64,000 nucleotides of DNA from Ziziphus jujuba (lineage: Eukaryota; Streptophyta; Magnoliopsida; Rosales; Rhamnaceae): assembly GCF_031755915.1 (NCBI RefSeq), contig NC_083388.1:23029501-23093500 (forward strand), given 5' to 3'. Below the pieces are notes generated by a model that did not search any database, was not told the DNA's origin, and saw only the letters and a list, made by a program, of their open reading frames with translations. The number at the start of each line of letters is the position of its first letter. Position 1 is the first letter of the stretch. Below, piece after piece: positions 11,742 to 24,164 of the stretch. The translations under genes and the position numbers were made by a program.

Positions 11742-12964
11742 TTCCAACACCAGTTTTCACAAAAAGAGAGCCAATATATCTGTATATATATATATATATA
11801 TATATGTTGCCAAGAAGAACTCTAAACAACAAAGAACCAACCTCTGCAGCTCAAATAGAATGATATCATATGGTAAAAGGAAAAATGTTGTGAGAAGGAA
11901 ATGAGTAAAGTTTGGGCTAAAACAAAAAGAAAAAAGCTGGAATCAGAAACAGAGTTGCGTGTTGATGAGTCCTACGTGAATTGAAACATTACGCAGTTGA
12001 CGACAACCCGGTACTCTCTGAAAAATTGGAGAGTGGATTTGAAGAAAAAACGGAGTAGGTGACAGAGAAATAAATAAATAAAATTGATTTAAGTGTGTTG
12101 AAAAAGAGAATGGCTAATACATTGGAGCCCACATACAGCTAGTTTGGTCACGAAAAAGAAAATGATAATCGATAAGGCCAATTCAATTCGAGTTGTAGGA
12201 ATTTGAAAGTTGGTGGGGATAATTGTTTGGTTCTAATATCCTGGCTCCATCACCATCGTACGACTCGGAAGCAGGACTCAATTTGCACTCAGAAAAAGAC
12301 AAAAACCAAGAGTCAAAGAGTCAAGAAACAACAACCCATTTGAGCGCGAACCAATTTTGTATATATACATCAGCAGCTCTGTGCCGTGCGGTGCATGGAC
12401 GGGTTAAAGTTTTGTAAGGTTGGAGATTTATTTGGATTGGTGGTGGGTTAGGTGTTTGACATGTTCCTCTGTTTCCTTGAGTGATACCCAAAAGGCATGT
12501 TGGGTTAGGTGGGCACTCAATGTTTTTTGAACCCTGTATTTTTTATTTTATATTTTATTACTTATTTCGTCTTCTTTCTAGTTTTAAGTTAATAACTTTC
12601 TGCTCTTGTCTAACTATAACGATGATGATTACTAAATAGTAATCCATTTCTCTAGCCTATTTGTTAACGCCTTCTAGATTGTAGTTGTTGAAGATTTAAT
12701 ATTATTTTATATTTGTAGAGTGTTTCTAGTTGGAATACCAAAATATCTTTACACATTTCCATATCTATTAAATATACTAAAATATCCCTAATATTCTTTT
12801 AAAACCTCAATCATTAAATTTTTTATTTTTTTTTATCTTTTTATTTTCTAAACTTCTCCTCTGTAAAACAGCAGCCACCGCTCTGACCTTATATGGGAGT
12901 TACAGTAGACCAAGAGCACTCCTGCCACTTTGTCCTTTTTTTTTTCTTTTTTTTTTTTTTTGAA

Positions 12965-13037
12965 AAAATAAATACTGTATTCTTTTACTGTTGATTCATT
13001 AAATAAATACTGTATTCGTTTATTGTTGATTCATTAA
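12965..13037. repeat. 37-38 bp tandem repeat
   Basis: Two diverged copies of a unit containing AATAAATACTGTATTC and TGTTGATTCATTA, followed by the beginning of a third copy (AAATAAATACTG). Confidence 0.8.
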
Positions 13038-14000
13038 AATAAATACTGCATATGCCGACTGTATATCAGCCATTGATTTTTTTTATAAAAAAAATAAAAC
13101 AGCGTTTTTTTTTTTTTTAAATAAAAACTAACATAAAGAGACAGTGGTGGCCGTAAGTATGCCAGAACCTATTGCATCATGCCATCAATTTGCTTTAATG
13201 GCTACTGTAGAAATAAGAAAGATTATATATATAGTTTGAAAAAGCAACCAAAAAAAATAATAATAAAAAAAAGTTATTTTAGATAATTAAAATATATGGG
13301 ACTGTATAGAGTTTAAATGAAATTATAAAAACAATCACTTTATTTGTATTCATTGAAGAGTTCATTTGAATAGAAAAATTACTAATGAGTATTTTATTGC
13401 TTAAAAAAAATTATTCAACACAAAAATCAAAATTTATATTTTGTACAAATATGATCAGATCTGCATTAACATATTCGAATATAAATTAATTTCCTTTCTT
13501 GAAAACGGGTACCGAAAATTCAGCTACACTCATTATGAATATGATTACCTTTCCAACAGATATTAAAACAGTAAAATAAGAATGGCTATTAATATTATAT
13601 AAACGTATGAAATATACATATATATATATATATATGTATGTATAATCTCTGCAAAAATAATGACACAGGAAACTAGCCTACTTACATAAATTAAGTCCTG
13701 AGATTGTTTGTGATTGCGACAAGCTCCTCAGGTTCTCCAGATTTTATGACACCCTAAATTCGTCATTAAAAGTACAGACACTAGTTTAATTTTTTCTCCT
13801 TTGAATTATCCCATAATTAATTTGAATTTCATTTAAAAAATATTATATTATTCTCAAAAAAAATTAAAAAATAATAATAAAAGTTGATTAAACGTAGTAA
13901 ATATTGAGAACCATTGACCAGCCAAGGCCCCCATGTTCTTCGAAGTTACTTATCTTTGAATTATCCCAAGATATAAACCAAGAAAGTGTAGCCGTTGTTA

Positions 14001-14310
14001 GAAAAACAAAGAACCTATAAATTTTACATGCAATTAGCTTTTTCATTTTAGTCGTGGAAAAATCATTCAACAAATCATGGCCTAACCAGCCGATTTTATA
14101 AAAACAAAAAACCTATAAGTTTTACATGCAATCAGCTTTTCATTTTAGTAGTAGAAAAATCATTTGAAAAAAGGAGTTTAAACACGACCATAATGGCCTA
14201 ACCCAATAATTACATAGCCGTGAAATACAACGAACCTATAAGCTCTACATGCAATTAGCTTTTTCATTTTAGTGGCAGAAAAATCATTTAACAAAAGAAG
14301 TTAAAATAAA
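14001..14310. repeat. Three diverged direct repeats of about 100-120 bp
   Basis: Three copies beginning near 14001, 14100 and 14221 share an ACCTATAAGTTTTACATGCA-type core, then ATTAGCTTTTTCATTTTAGT and AAAAATCATTTAACAAA. The copies differ at many sites, so the duplication is not recent. They lie just beyond the 3' end of the FRIGIDA-like gene. Confidence 0.85.
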
Positions 14311-14358
14311 AACATCATCACCTACCCTATTAATTACATTATATACGTGATGGCACTT

Positions 14359-14459
14359 AGCCAATATAAGCATAAGTTAGAAATAGCACCCCTTAGCTAA
14401 TATAAGCATAAGTTAGAAATAGCACCCCTTAGCCAATATAAGCATAAGTTAGAGATAGA
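14359..14459. repeat. 36-bp tandem repeat, 2.8 copies
   Basis: Units at 14359-14394, 14395-14430 and 14431-14459 are almost identical (AGCCAATATAAGCATAAGTT followed by AGAAATAGCACCCCTT). The array ends two bases before the stop codon (14462-14464) of the FRIGIDA-like gene, so it lies in the beginning of its 3' UTR. Confidence 0.95.
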
Positions 14460-14461
14460 AC

Positions 14462-17400
14462 CTAATAATGCTTGGACAGTGTATCAAACGAGTAACGCAA
14501 TCCAGCATTTTGCCCAGCTCCCAAACTTGCACTAAATCCACCATACTGCCAATGGCTGTTAGCAGGCATTGATGCTCCATGCAGGTTAGATGAACTCACT
14601 TGTGGAAACACAGGAGTGCAAACTACCGATGATCCACGTGGTCCACCGCTTGATACACACATAGCTATCCGAGGACATTTGTTTCTATTTTGTTGTTGTT
14701 GTTGTTGTTCATTGTGGTCAAAAGTCCTGGCATTTTGTTTCATCTGCTGTGGCGCAACCCTGGGTTTGGAGGCATGAGATGGAGTCCAACTTCTTTCCTT
14801 TTCGATTTTTTCTAACAGATCAAGGCGTGTGTCAATGTTGGTGAGTGGGAAACATGACTCAAGGTTGTAATCTATAACACATTGCTTCACAGATCTTAGT
14901 GCAGCTCTTTCCTCTTCCCTTGCCTTCGCCTGTGAGCAAGAAACAAACCTTGGTAAATATATTAACGAGGGAACGGATATAGTCCTAGATCAAAAAGAAT
15001 ACATAGCAACATAAAAAAAAATTAAAAAGAAAAAGACAAAAAAAAAAAATGGGCATCCATACCTTGAATCCAGCAGGCTTATTTCTCTTACAAATATTTC
15101 TGGCAGAATTCTTCACAAGGTCCAAATATTCTTTTAATAGCGGTGCAGGTGAAATCTTGTCAACTAACTTGTATGAACAAATAAGCCTAACAGCATCTAG
15201 ATGTCGCTTCCTTGCAATAAGAGTTTGAACAAGTTCTGCCCCATGTCAAACAAAATGGCAGGATTTATCAAGATGACTTGGAAAAGTTCCGATATCACAA
15301 ACCAAACTATAAATAGTGATATTAGTAAATGCATAAAGAAAAGAAAGGCCCATTGAAATTGGAGAAAGAAGGAACAATATTCTAACCAAGACTCGGTAAG
15401 AAAAACACCCATGTATCAAGAAGAGGCAATTTACATGATTGAAAACTTTAACAATTTTAAAAAAACTCAAAAACTAGGATGCAATGCTTGTATAATAGAC
15501 TAATGATAACCTGATAAAAGATGGATTGAAATTTTTTGATTCCAATTGTGCAAACACCTTCTACATCCTCATAGAAGTTTCAAAAGGAATTACATTTTCA
15601 TATTTGGTAAACCTTTTACCTCCTTCCACTATTTAAACACCATTTACGTCCTTCTTTGGATGCAATAACTGTAAAATAAATGGATTCAACCAAAAAGATT
15701 AACTAGAGGGACAATCATATTACTCGAAATTGATCTCAAACATTTGAGGACACAACAATTGCCAATGCTTTTTCCATCTTATATAAGATTGTTCCATCCT
15801 TTTCTATACTAGTTTTTACACAACTGTAAATGTTGTTAGCAGTTTCGTCAGAAAAAATTACATAAAATTCTCATTTTATTACTTGTATTTTTACAATCGA
15901 TTTTTTCATGCAAAATGTCACTACAACTAGAAACCTAGACATGAGCCACATCTCAGCAAAAAGCCCTATATCTGTGTTGAAATGTCAATCTCTTCTCCAC
16001 AACAATTCTAACCAAAGAAAACTAGAATCAATTAACAAACTTCCTTGTTTTACATTACAATCTATTAATCCAATAATTTTCTTGGTCATTCTCCACAACA
16101 ATTTCTTGTCTGATTTATATTATAATCCAACCATACCCAAAAATACTACAATTTTAGATTTTTAGACCATACAATATGTATTTCTTCGACAATACCCTAA
16201 AAACATCTACTTCACTCTCCGCTTGCAGAAAAGAGTGGGAGAAGAAAGTGCAAATTGAATTTCCAAAGAGTTATATTTCAGGAAATAGAAACAAAAAGAT
16301 ATAATAAAAGCAGAATATTTTCTATTTTGCTGCATTCATAATATTAAGGAATATAAAGAAAAATACAAAATGAAATATCACTACCAATTCACATAATTAA
16401 GTTAATCATGGAAAGAAGCAGGAAAATCAATTTAAGTAGGTAGACATGTTATTGTATCTCTATCTATGCGTCAGCATTTATCACTTAAATACTTTCAAAT
16501 TTCTTCTCTAGCAGTTTTGAGCATTTGATCAACTCCGTGCCAAATTAGCCATATTTATTGTCACAGATGTTCAACTTAGCTGTTAAACCTCAAATTAATA
16601 AATATATTATGTTATTACATCACGAATATTGTCTCAACGACATTGATAGACAGTACTATATGATTTCCTAAAACATGGCAGGAAATAATATCATATTATA
16701 ATTATAATATATAAGTACTCAACCATGGTATCAATAACCACATGGTCTAGTTAGTTTTTAGTTAGTTTCATTTTCAAGGTTTAACTGCAAATGTACTGCC
16801 AATTGCCAGACTTGAGAAGTGAGATTGACATAAACATAAACTTCATCATTACAAATACTTTTAGTCAAAATATTTAAATTGCAGAATGATGCCACTAAAA
16901 AAAATTAAGAAATTAAGTAAAAGCAATCATACGCGCAAAAAGCGCTAACAGCTAAGAAATCAATTTTCAGAAAACTTACCAGGAATGTTATCAGCAAAGC
17001 CAAGGGTTGTACATAGCTCTAAAGCCTCCTTATGCTGAGAAATTTTCTCCAAAAGCATTAAAATATCATCTGTATTAAATGAAGAAACTAGTCCATATGT
17101 AGCAAGAAACTGCAGGAAGCACAAAATCTCAAAAGAATTTTCGGGAACAGCTCTCATTTTCACTTGCCATTCTAATGCCAGTTTCATTGCATCTTCTCTC
17201 ACACTAGGTCCAATTTGTGGTGAGAGCCTCATTAGCTGATCAAACCGGGAAATACAATTCTTCATGACATTTGCATTGCAAACACGAGTTGGCCACTTCC
17301 AATATTTTATAAATACCCGTCCTATCATGTCTAGCATAATCTTTGGCGGGTCTTCTGACATTTGAAGAGTAGCTAAAGTTTCATCGTCTGCCCAGTCATT

Positions 17401-19680
17401 TCCAGTCAAATGCTCATTTCGACAATGCAAACTCCTTCGACTTTTGGTGGTGCTGGGATGAAAATTTGGAGCAGAATTGGTTGCAAAGTTTCCCGATAAG
17501 TCTTCCGCTTGCTCAACTTCAGCTGTGGAACAAAAGAATATGCTTGCTAAGAAGTAGGAACAAAAAACAAATAATGAAATGGGCAGATTAGTGTATTAAA
17601 AAATTCTCAAATTTACTTTTGCTTAACAAGGACATAACAGCAATCCGCTATTTTTATGGATACTTGTAGTTCTGACAACCCATATGCACGGGATAATTAT
17701 CCAGTCCAGTCCATACAAGCTGTACATTGAAGACCAAAGTTTTAAATAAAAAATAGCTAGACATTAAAAATCGCCTTGGACCAGTGAAAAATAAGTTTCT
17801 TTCACATTTGATACTTAGAACATACCAAAGAGCTGGTACTGCAGGTTGTAAATTTGAGAATGCCATAGACAATTTTCCACACAAAAGTCAAAATGATAAT
17901 TTTCATAAATTAGAAAATTAAAAACAAAAAACTAAAAAGGCATACCTGGGGCTTTATCAGCTATACGAAGCGCATGACGTAATACAGGCGCTTGTCTATG
18001 GTGAGCAACAATTTGCAGAAGGCTCCGAAGTTCATCGGCATCGAAATTAGAGGACAATTCAAAGACAGCCAAAAGCTGCAAGAAACCCAACACCTCCAAT
18101 TGATCCTCCGTTTCCACTTTCAACTTAGCCTTCCAATCAGCCGCCAACTTCCTTGCTTCTTCTCTCACATTATCGCTAATCTTTGATGGTGAGGTTGTCA
18201 TTAGCTGCTCCATCAGAAGAATACAACTCCTCCTAACGGTTCCCAAATCAACATCCTCCTCCTTATCTTTACCACCAGGAGGATAAAACCCTCGAATTGC
18301 ATCCAAAATCAATTTCCCAGGGTCCAACGAAGCTCTGAGATTGGCACAGATCTGACTGCATATTAAATCATGCCTTTTCAAGTGCTGATACAGAAGCAAC
18401 TGCAAGTTACCTCCACCTCCACTAGTAGAGACACAGGATTGATAAATTGACGATGTAGAAGAAGAATTGTTAGGGGGGTCATTATCTGGTTGCTCAATCT
18501 TTACTTGAACCATATTAGTTTTTTCTTTCAACCACCTTTCTTCGAATTCCCTCTTTTCCAACACGAATTGTTTAAACCTCGATTCGAATTGCTTCTCTTT
18601 CGCTCCAAGTTCATTCAAACGCTCATCAATGACCTTCTCTTTCAATTCAACCTCTTTGAAGAATTCATTGGTCTTGTTGTAGAGCACATCAACTTCTTCA
18701 AGTTTCAATTCCAAAGCTTTCTCTTTCAATCCCAGCTCCTCAAACAGACCTTTGAATTCAGCTTTTTTCATCTCCAATTTTTTATAATATTCCTCCACTG
18801 ATTTTCTCAGCGAAGCAAAATGCTTCTCTTTCAACCGAACCTCCTCTCTCACAGAGTCGAGCTGCTGCTCTTTCGATTGGAGCTCGGCCGTGCATTCCAT
18901 TATAGAATCCTGAATCAAAGTCAGCTTTTCCTCTTTCAATTTGATATCTTTCTTGCATTCATCAATGGCACTCTCATACACTCTGAATTCTTTTTCTTTC
19001 AACTCAACTTGTTCTCTCCGCTCCTCCACCGACCTTCTCAGAGCATTGAACTGTCTCTCTTTCAATTCGATGTCGTCGCGATATTTCCTCAGCAAAGCTC
19101 GAAGCTTTTCAACTTCCCTCCCCTTTGACTCAACCTCTTTAGCCTTTGACTCGGCCTCCGACTCAGCCTCTCTTATAATCTTCTGCAACAAATCCAATCT
19201 ACTCTTCCTCTCTGCAACACATTTTTTGAGCTGATCGAATTCTCTTTCTTTCTCACCGAAAGAAGCATTCAAAGCGTGGAATTTGTTCTCCTTAACCTCG
19301 AGCTCTTCGCTATTTTCCTGAATCAGAACCACCAGAGACTCAATGTGCTTTTCGTTAAACTCAATCATTCTGGATCGCTCTTCGATCAGACTATCAACCT
19401 CATTCAACCGCTTCTCTTTGAGTTCAAGCGCGGAGCATATCTGCAACCGTTGGGCTTCCAATTCTTTCTCTTTCAAACCTATGTTGTTTTCGCGCTCCAC
19501 GAGTTCTTGACGAAGGCTTTCAAGCTTAGTACGAGTGGAGTCCAAGTGTTTCTGTAGATCCTTCCATTGAAGGGTGATCAAGAGTACGGAAGAAGATTGA
19601 GAATGAAGCTCTTCCATGGCTTTGCATATACTACTCTGCTTCAACTCCGTAACCTTCAAGTCCGAAGCTATCTTCTCCAT
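14462..19680 (-). CDS. FRL5-like: FRIGIDA-like protein 5-type, long coiled coil, two FRIGIDA-type domains
   Basis: Four exons: 17946-19680, 16980-17522, 15063-15235, 14462-14929; 2919 nt, 972 aa. The start (MEKIASDLKVTELKQ) is the first in-frame ATG of the conserved part. Residues about 45-430 are almost pure charged coiled coil built from modules that begin with variants of (V/I)ELKEKxF. From about residue 205 to 373 the module lengths are 21, 21, 21, 14, 21, 14, 28, 14 and 14 residues, all multiples of seven. A FRIGIDA-type helical domain follows (about 450-575, with HLKRHDLICSQI and LDAIRGFYPPGG), then in exon 2 a second, diverged one (IMLDMIGRVFIKYWKWP to LCTTLGFADNIPG), followed by the family segment ELVQTLIARKRHLDAVRLI in exon 3. 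The C-terminus is Gln/Ser/Gly-rich and probably disordered. FRIGIDA activates FLC with the FRI complex; the role of FRL5-type proteins is not well established. The neighbourhood gives no clue to function. Confidence 0.9.
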
Positions 19681-21929
19681 TAAGGAAACCCAAAAAAAAG
19701 AAAAAAAAAGAAAAATAAAAAAAAAAGAGAGAGAAAGAGAGAAAGGTGTAAGAAAACCCCAAAGCTTTACAGTTGAAGAAAGACCAAAAAAAGAAAGAAC
19801 CCTAGCTAAAAGCAAATATACAAACAATCCGAGCGACAAAATTGAAAGAGAATCTTGAGTTGGTATTTTTGAATATTATGGTTTTTTGGGAATTGGGAAA
19901 GGATTAGGAGTCTGGAGGTTCTGACGGAAGCCGCTGCTTTTTGGTTGTTTGGGTTTAGGATCGTGGGCCCACTTACAATAAAGGGAGATTTTCCACGACC
20001 ACCAGCCCACATCCCAATCTTAAAACCAAATTTAATTTTATTATTGTTTTGGAGATGGTGGGACCCGCTTTTGTGTTTGTACTGATAGTTCTAGTAGTAG
20101 GGAATAATCTCAAGTAGTCCCGGAGTGTAGAGTACTAAGCACTCCTGGTCATTCATTGACTGACACGTGTATTATCTCAAACAACTGGCTCGTGTATAAT
20201 ATTAATTACCCTAGGGTTTTGTGTGGTTAGCAGAAAATAATAATAATAATAATAATAATATCAAAACTAATAATAATAAAGAGTAGCAGCGGATGTTCGA
20301 GGCAAAAATGAAAAATAAACTTAAGTGGTAGTGACGGGTGGCTGATTATACAATACACGTCACTTCCCTCTAGAAGTGATTATCCATAACTACACCGACC
20401 ATATACGACAAACTAATTTATTATTTTATATAAATTCATTTTTTTATATTAAATTTTTAGTTTTAAAAAAGTCAGAATAATATTAAATGCATTTAATTAT
20501 CAATCCTCATTTCAGCAATAAATTGTTGTCTAGCAAAATTTTCCTAATTTCAACAATAAATTGTTGTATAGCAAAACTTTTGTTCATTTTCGAGTGCACA
20601 ACGCGTTACTAATGGCTTTACTTCTTTTAATTTCATCCCTTATATTTTACTTCTTAAAGTAGATGACATATTCTATGGTTTATCAATAATGCAGCCTAAC
20701 GAGGAAAAACCAAAAGCTAAAAGATAGTGATAAAAGGAATTGAACCATTGTCCTTTTTCTTTCACATACTTTTTGAAAAGGGTAGTTAGCACTTAGACCC
20801 TTTAATTATTATTAAGCCTTTTGTACTTGGATGTTTTTTTTTTTTTTTCTTTTTTCGCTCTTAAATTTTTCTTCCTTTTTTTTTTTTTTGGGGGGGGGGG
20901 GCATTTTGATCCTTTAATTATTATTTTTTTTCTATTTTTAATTGATTTAAAGCATACAGCACATTTGATACAACATGCACATATCTTCTAAAATTGTTTA
21001 ATTTTGTAATTTTATAAAATGATTCAAGATCACAATGTTAAAGCTTAATAATTGAGGAGGCATAGATACTGAAAAACCTTTTAGAAAAAAAGTTTAAATA
21101 ATATCTAATCAACCCATCTTTTATGCTAAACTCTTGTTAGCAAATGATCTGTTTAATTAAAAAAAAAGAACGAAACAATAAGCGACCGACAGAGGACATT
21201 TGATAATAGTTTAGAGTCACGCACAAGTTGTAATCTTGCTAGTAAAAATAAAAGTATCCCCACTATAGGTTTTTTTTTTTTTTTCCCCCTTCTTTTTTTT
21301 TTATTTTTTTTTTAAGATTAATTAAATGTCTTGCTTCCTTAAATAACAATATATATATATATGTGGAACCATCAAATCCAAGCCCTTTAACCCTTACTAT
21401 TTCTAAAAGAAGGTCAAGCAACATTTCATGAATTTATTTTATCTGTTTTGTTTTAATATGTTTTCTGAATTAATTTTTTTATTTAATTATAGCATAATAA
21501 AATAAACGAAATTTGAAATTTTTGAGATCATTCTATCGGGCAATGGCGGTAGATACTCTAAGCATTTCATTAGTTATGTATCAATATTCCAACAAAAATA
21601 TTTACATGCATCAAAAACCTCAATTTAAAAGGGACATACTTTGGCAGATGGTGCTACGACAGTCAGGGCAAACTCGCTTTGGACCAATAACTTCCACATA
21701 GATAGATAGTAGAGCAATTATACATAAAAAGTTTTAGCTACTTAGTTAAATAATATGTCATAAGTAGAGTAACGATTCAAAGATTAGTAATTAATTGGAT
21801 GATATCTTAAATCTTTTTATTTTTTAAATATAAAAATCTATGTAGAAAACAAAACCTTAATATTAACCATGTTAGCACATAATATGTACCAGGAATAGAT
21901 CACCAATGATAACCAAGATTTAAAATATC

Positions 21930-23700
21930 CAATATTTCTTTTATATTTCTATTTTTTGAAAGGATTGAAATAAAATTTAAATTTGATATGGAAATGGATA
22001 AAATTTTTATAATATTCATTGAAATTTTCGAAATTTCGACAAAATTTTCATAAAATATCTACATCAAATCATTAACAATTTGGTTAAAAAATTTATAATT
22101 TCCATTGAAATTTCAAAAATATCTTGGAATTTTTAAATTTTTTAAAAAAATTCATAAATATTATTGATATTTAGTAAAACTTTTATCAAATTAACTTCAT
22201 TGTTAATTTTTTTACCCTTTAGTTGCTTTTTAAACATTTAGTGATATAAGCAAAGTAGAATGAATTGAATTAAATAACATTAACAAGCTCTATTTATTTA
22301 TTGAATATCGATAAAGCAAAAATACCAATATTGTGGATTATATTTTTGAACTTTGGAAATCTTGTTGTTGAAAATATCTATTTTGCAAATGTGGATAAAT
22401 AAATGATGAAACATATACATGTGAATTGTGAAATAATAATGTTTGTTTGAAAAATAATGGAAGATGATGATGAAGAGGGCAATCAAATGTACTAATGGAT
22501 TAGAGATGTTCATTTAGATGATCATGAAAGGAATCCTGATTCAAAAATTGTTCAACGAACTGAAAAAGAACGAATAAAAGTTCAAAAAATGATTGCTGAA
22601 TAAATAAATTCTAGTAATGGTGATTAATTTCAAAGGCTTATGAGAAAGCCAACTAGAACTACTAGTGCTTCAGCTCCATCAAGTGGTACACATTCACAAT
22701 TTGAGACTCTTAGTAGTCACTCTAGCTCCAATGATGATGAAAATAACTTCAACAAATTATCTGAATTAGAAGTTAGAAGAGATAGTGGCCAAAGGAAATC
22801 ACCAAGTCACAAAGTTTGATTAAGCCTATTTACTGGTGCACAATATTACACAAATGCAACATAAGATGAAGATCATGGAAGTAGAGATGCAAGTCAAGGA
22901 TTCGGTGCTGTTGGAAAAGACTATATACGTAAAGAAAAATCTATAATGGAAATGTCACAAAAAAAAAATCAATTTCTATGAATTTTGGATCTATGAGGGT
23001 TGGAAGTCATTTTAATAATCCTTATTCAATGGATATGTAGGAAATGTCATCAAATAGCAACTCATGCGTACCATCTCAAACTCAACCATCAGAGAGTAGT
23101 AGTTATACACATAGTCGACCAATAATGCAAGATCTATATGTTTGGCATATTAATAATTATATATATGCAAAATTATCAGAGAGATATATTTTTTCATAAC
23201 TACTTTTCACATTTCACATTTCAAAATCAAAATGAAGAAGAAATCGATAATTTTCAACCATCCAGAAATTTTATGTGGTATTAAAATGACATTTATGAAC
23301 TACAATGCAATTGTAATAATCATTTTATATAATATAGTTAATAAATAATTTTATCATATATGTATTTTTTGATATATTTTTATTAATAATAATTCATCTA
23401 TGATCATTAACGTTTATTATAAATCAATTTACTAAGAAGAATATAACATCAATTCAATATTTTAACAAATTTTATAATTAATTTGATAATTAATAAATTA
23501 AATAAAGTAATTCTAAAATTTCAATAAAATTTTTACTTTTTAAAACAAATTTTCACCATTTTTTATAATTTTTTATCGATATTCGATATTTTCTGATATT
23601 TACATGGAAATTTACGTATTTTAAACTCTCGATATTTCCATTGATATCGATTTTTTGAACAACAAATACCAATAAATATCTTTTTTCCTAAAACAAACTA
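21930..23700 (+). mobile_element. Degenerate, possibly DNA-transposon-derived region
   Basis: Between about 22455 and 22975 one frame of the plus strand reads as a continuous protein broken only by isolated stop codons: DDEEGNQMY, WIRDVHLDDHERNPDSKIVQ, RTEKERIKVQKMIAE, RKPTRTTSASAPSSGTHSQF, SSNDDENNFNKLSELEVRRD and SLFTGAQYYTNAT. A further stretch (SMNFGSMRVGSHFNNPYSMD, then SCVPSQTQPSESSSYTHSRP) continues to about 23130, and FQPSRNFMWY occurs near 23255-23285. The Ser-rich tail ending in aromatic residues resembles C-terminal tails of some plant hAT-type transposases, but no BED finger or hAT dimerisation motif is visible, so the family is not assigned. Both flanks (21930-22160 and 23470-23680) are AT-rich with repeated GATATTTC/GATATCGA words and imperfect inverted similarity around TTTAAAATA. 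The assignment as mobile is inference. Confidence 0.35.
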
Positions 23701-23840
23701 TCATACACAACCACTGAGCCACATAAAAATTTGCCAAACTACATTCATTATTAACATTAGGTTGAAATATGGATCTTTTTATTTATTTGTTTATTTACTT
23801 TTTTTTTCCTTTTCTTTTTTTGGGTAATTGAATACGGATT

Positions 23841-23912
23841 TTCTTGGTAACAACAAAGGAAAAGAGAAATAACAGCTTCTTGGTAACAACAAAGGTAAAG
23901 AAAAATAACAGA
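23841..23912. repeat. 36-bp tandem duplication
   Basis: Two copies of TTCTTGGTAACAACAAAGG plus a following purine-rich stretch, at 23841-23876 and 23877-23912. A more diverged related segment with GAATACGGATCTTCTTCGTA follows near 23978, and AAAATTTGCCA..GGATCT words at 23727-23773 and 23948-23990 suggest a larger old duplication. Confidence 0.8.
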
Positions 23913-24164
23913 CAAACTTCTACGTAATGCTCCATAATCAGGCACGTGAAAATTTGCCACCTATATTCACATTCAGTTGAATACGGATCTTCTTCGTAAC
24001 AAAAAAGTCCTGGATGTAGTTTTTAATCAGACATACGAAAGGAAAAATGACAAACATGGGAGGAAATTACAGTTTGAAAGACCTTGTTTTGAACCCTTTT
24101 TTAATTTGTAAGCAGATGATTTGAAGACTATAACCTTTAAGCTGAATTTCTGGAAAAACCGTCA

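Larger units (their letters stand above)
11742..14461. other. Intergenic: promoter side of the QDH-like gene and 3' flank of FRL5-like
   Basis: No gene recognised. It contains an (AT)n tract near 11782-11805, a 37-38 bp tandem repeat at about 12965-13037, an AT tract near 13617-13636, three diverged direct repeats at 14001-14310 and a 36-bp tandem repeat at 14359-14459. Small open frames (for example 12223-12417) lack any family resemblance. Confidence 0.55.
19681..24164. other. Intergenic, AT-rich, with a decayed element
   Basis: Apart from the degenerate element at about 21930-23700 and the small repeats at 23841-23912, nothing gene-like was found. Holds the 5' flank of the FRIGIDA-like gene, an (AAT)n run at about 20238-20262, a run of Gs at 20889-20900 and long poly-T stretches. 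Confidence 0.5.

Noticed and set aside
12223..12417. 64-codon open frame upstream of the QDH-like gene
   Set aside because: No family resemblance or splice context; likely chance.
18490..19858. Several open frames of 60-103 codons on the plus strand
   Set aside because: They are antisense shadows of the FRIGIDA-like coiled coil; their Phe/Leu/Gln-rich repeats mirror the Glu/Lys heptads.
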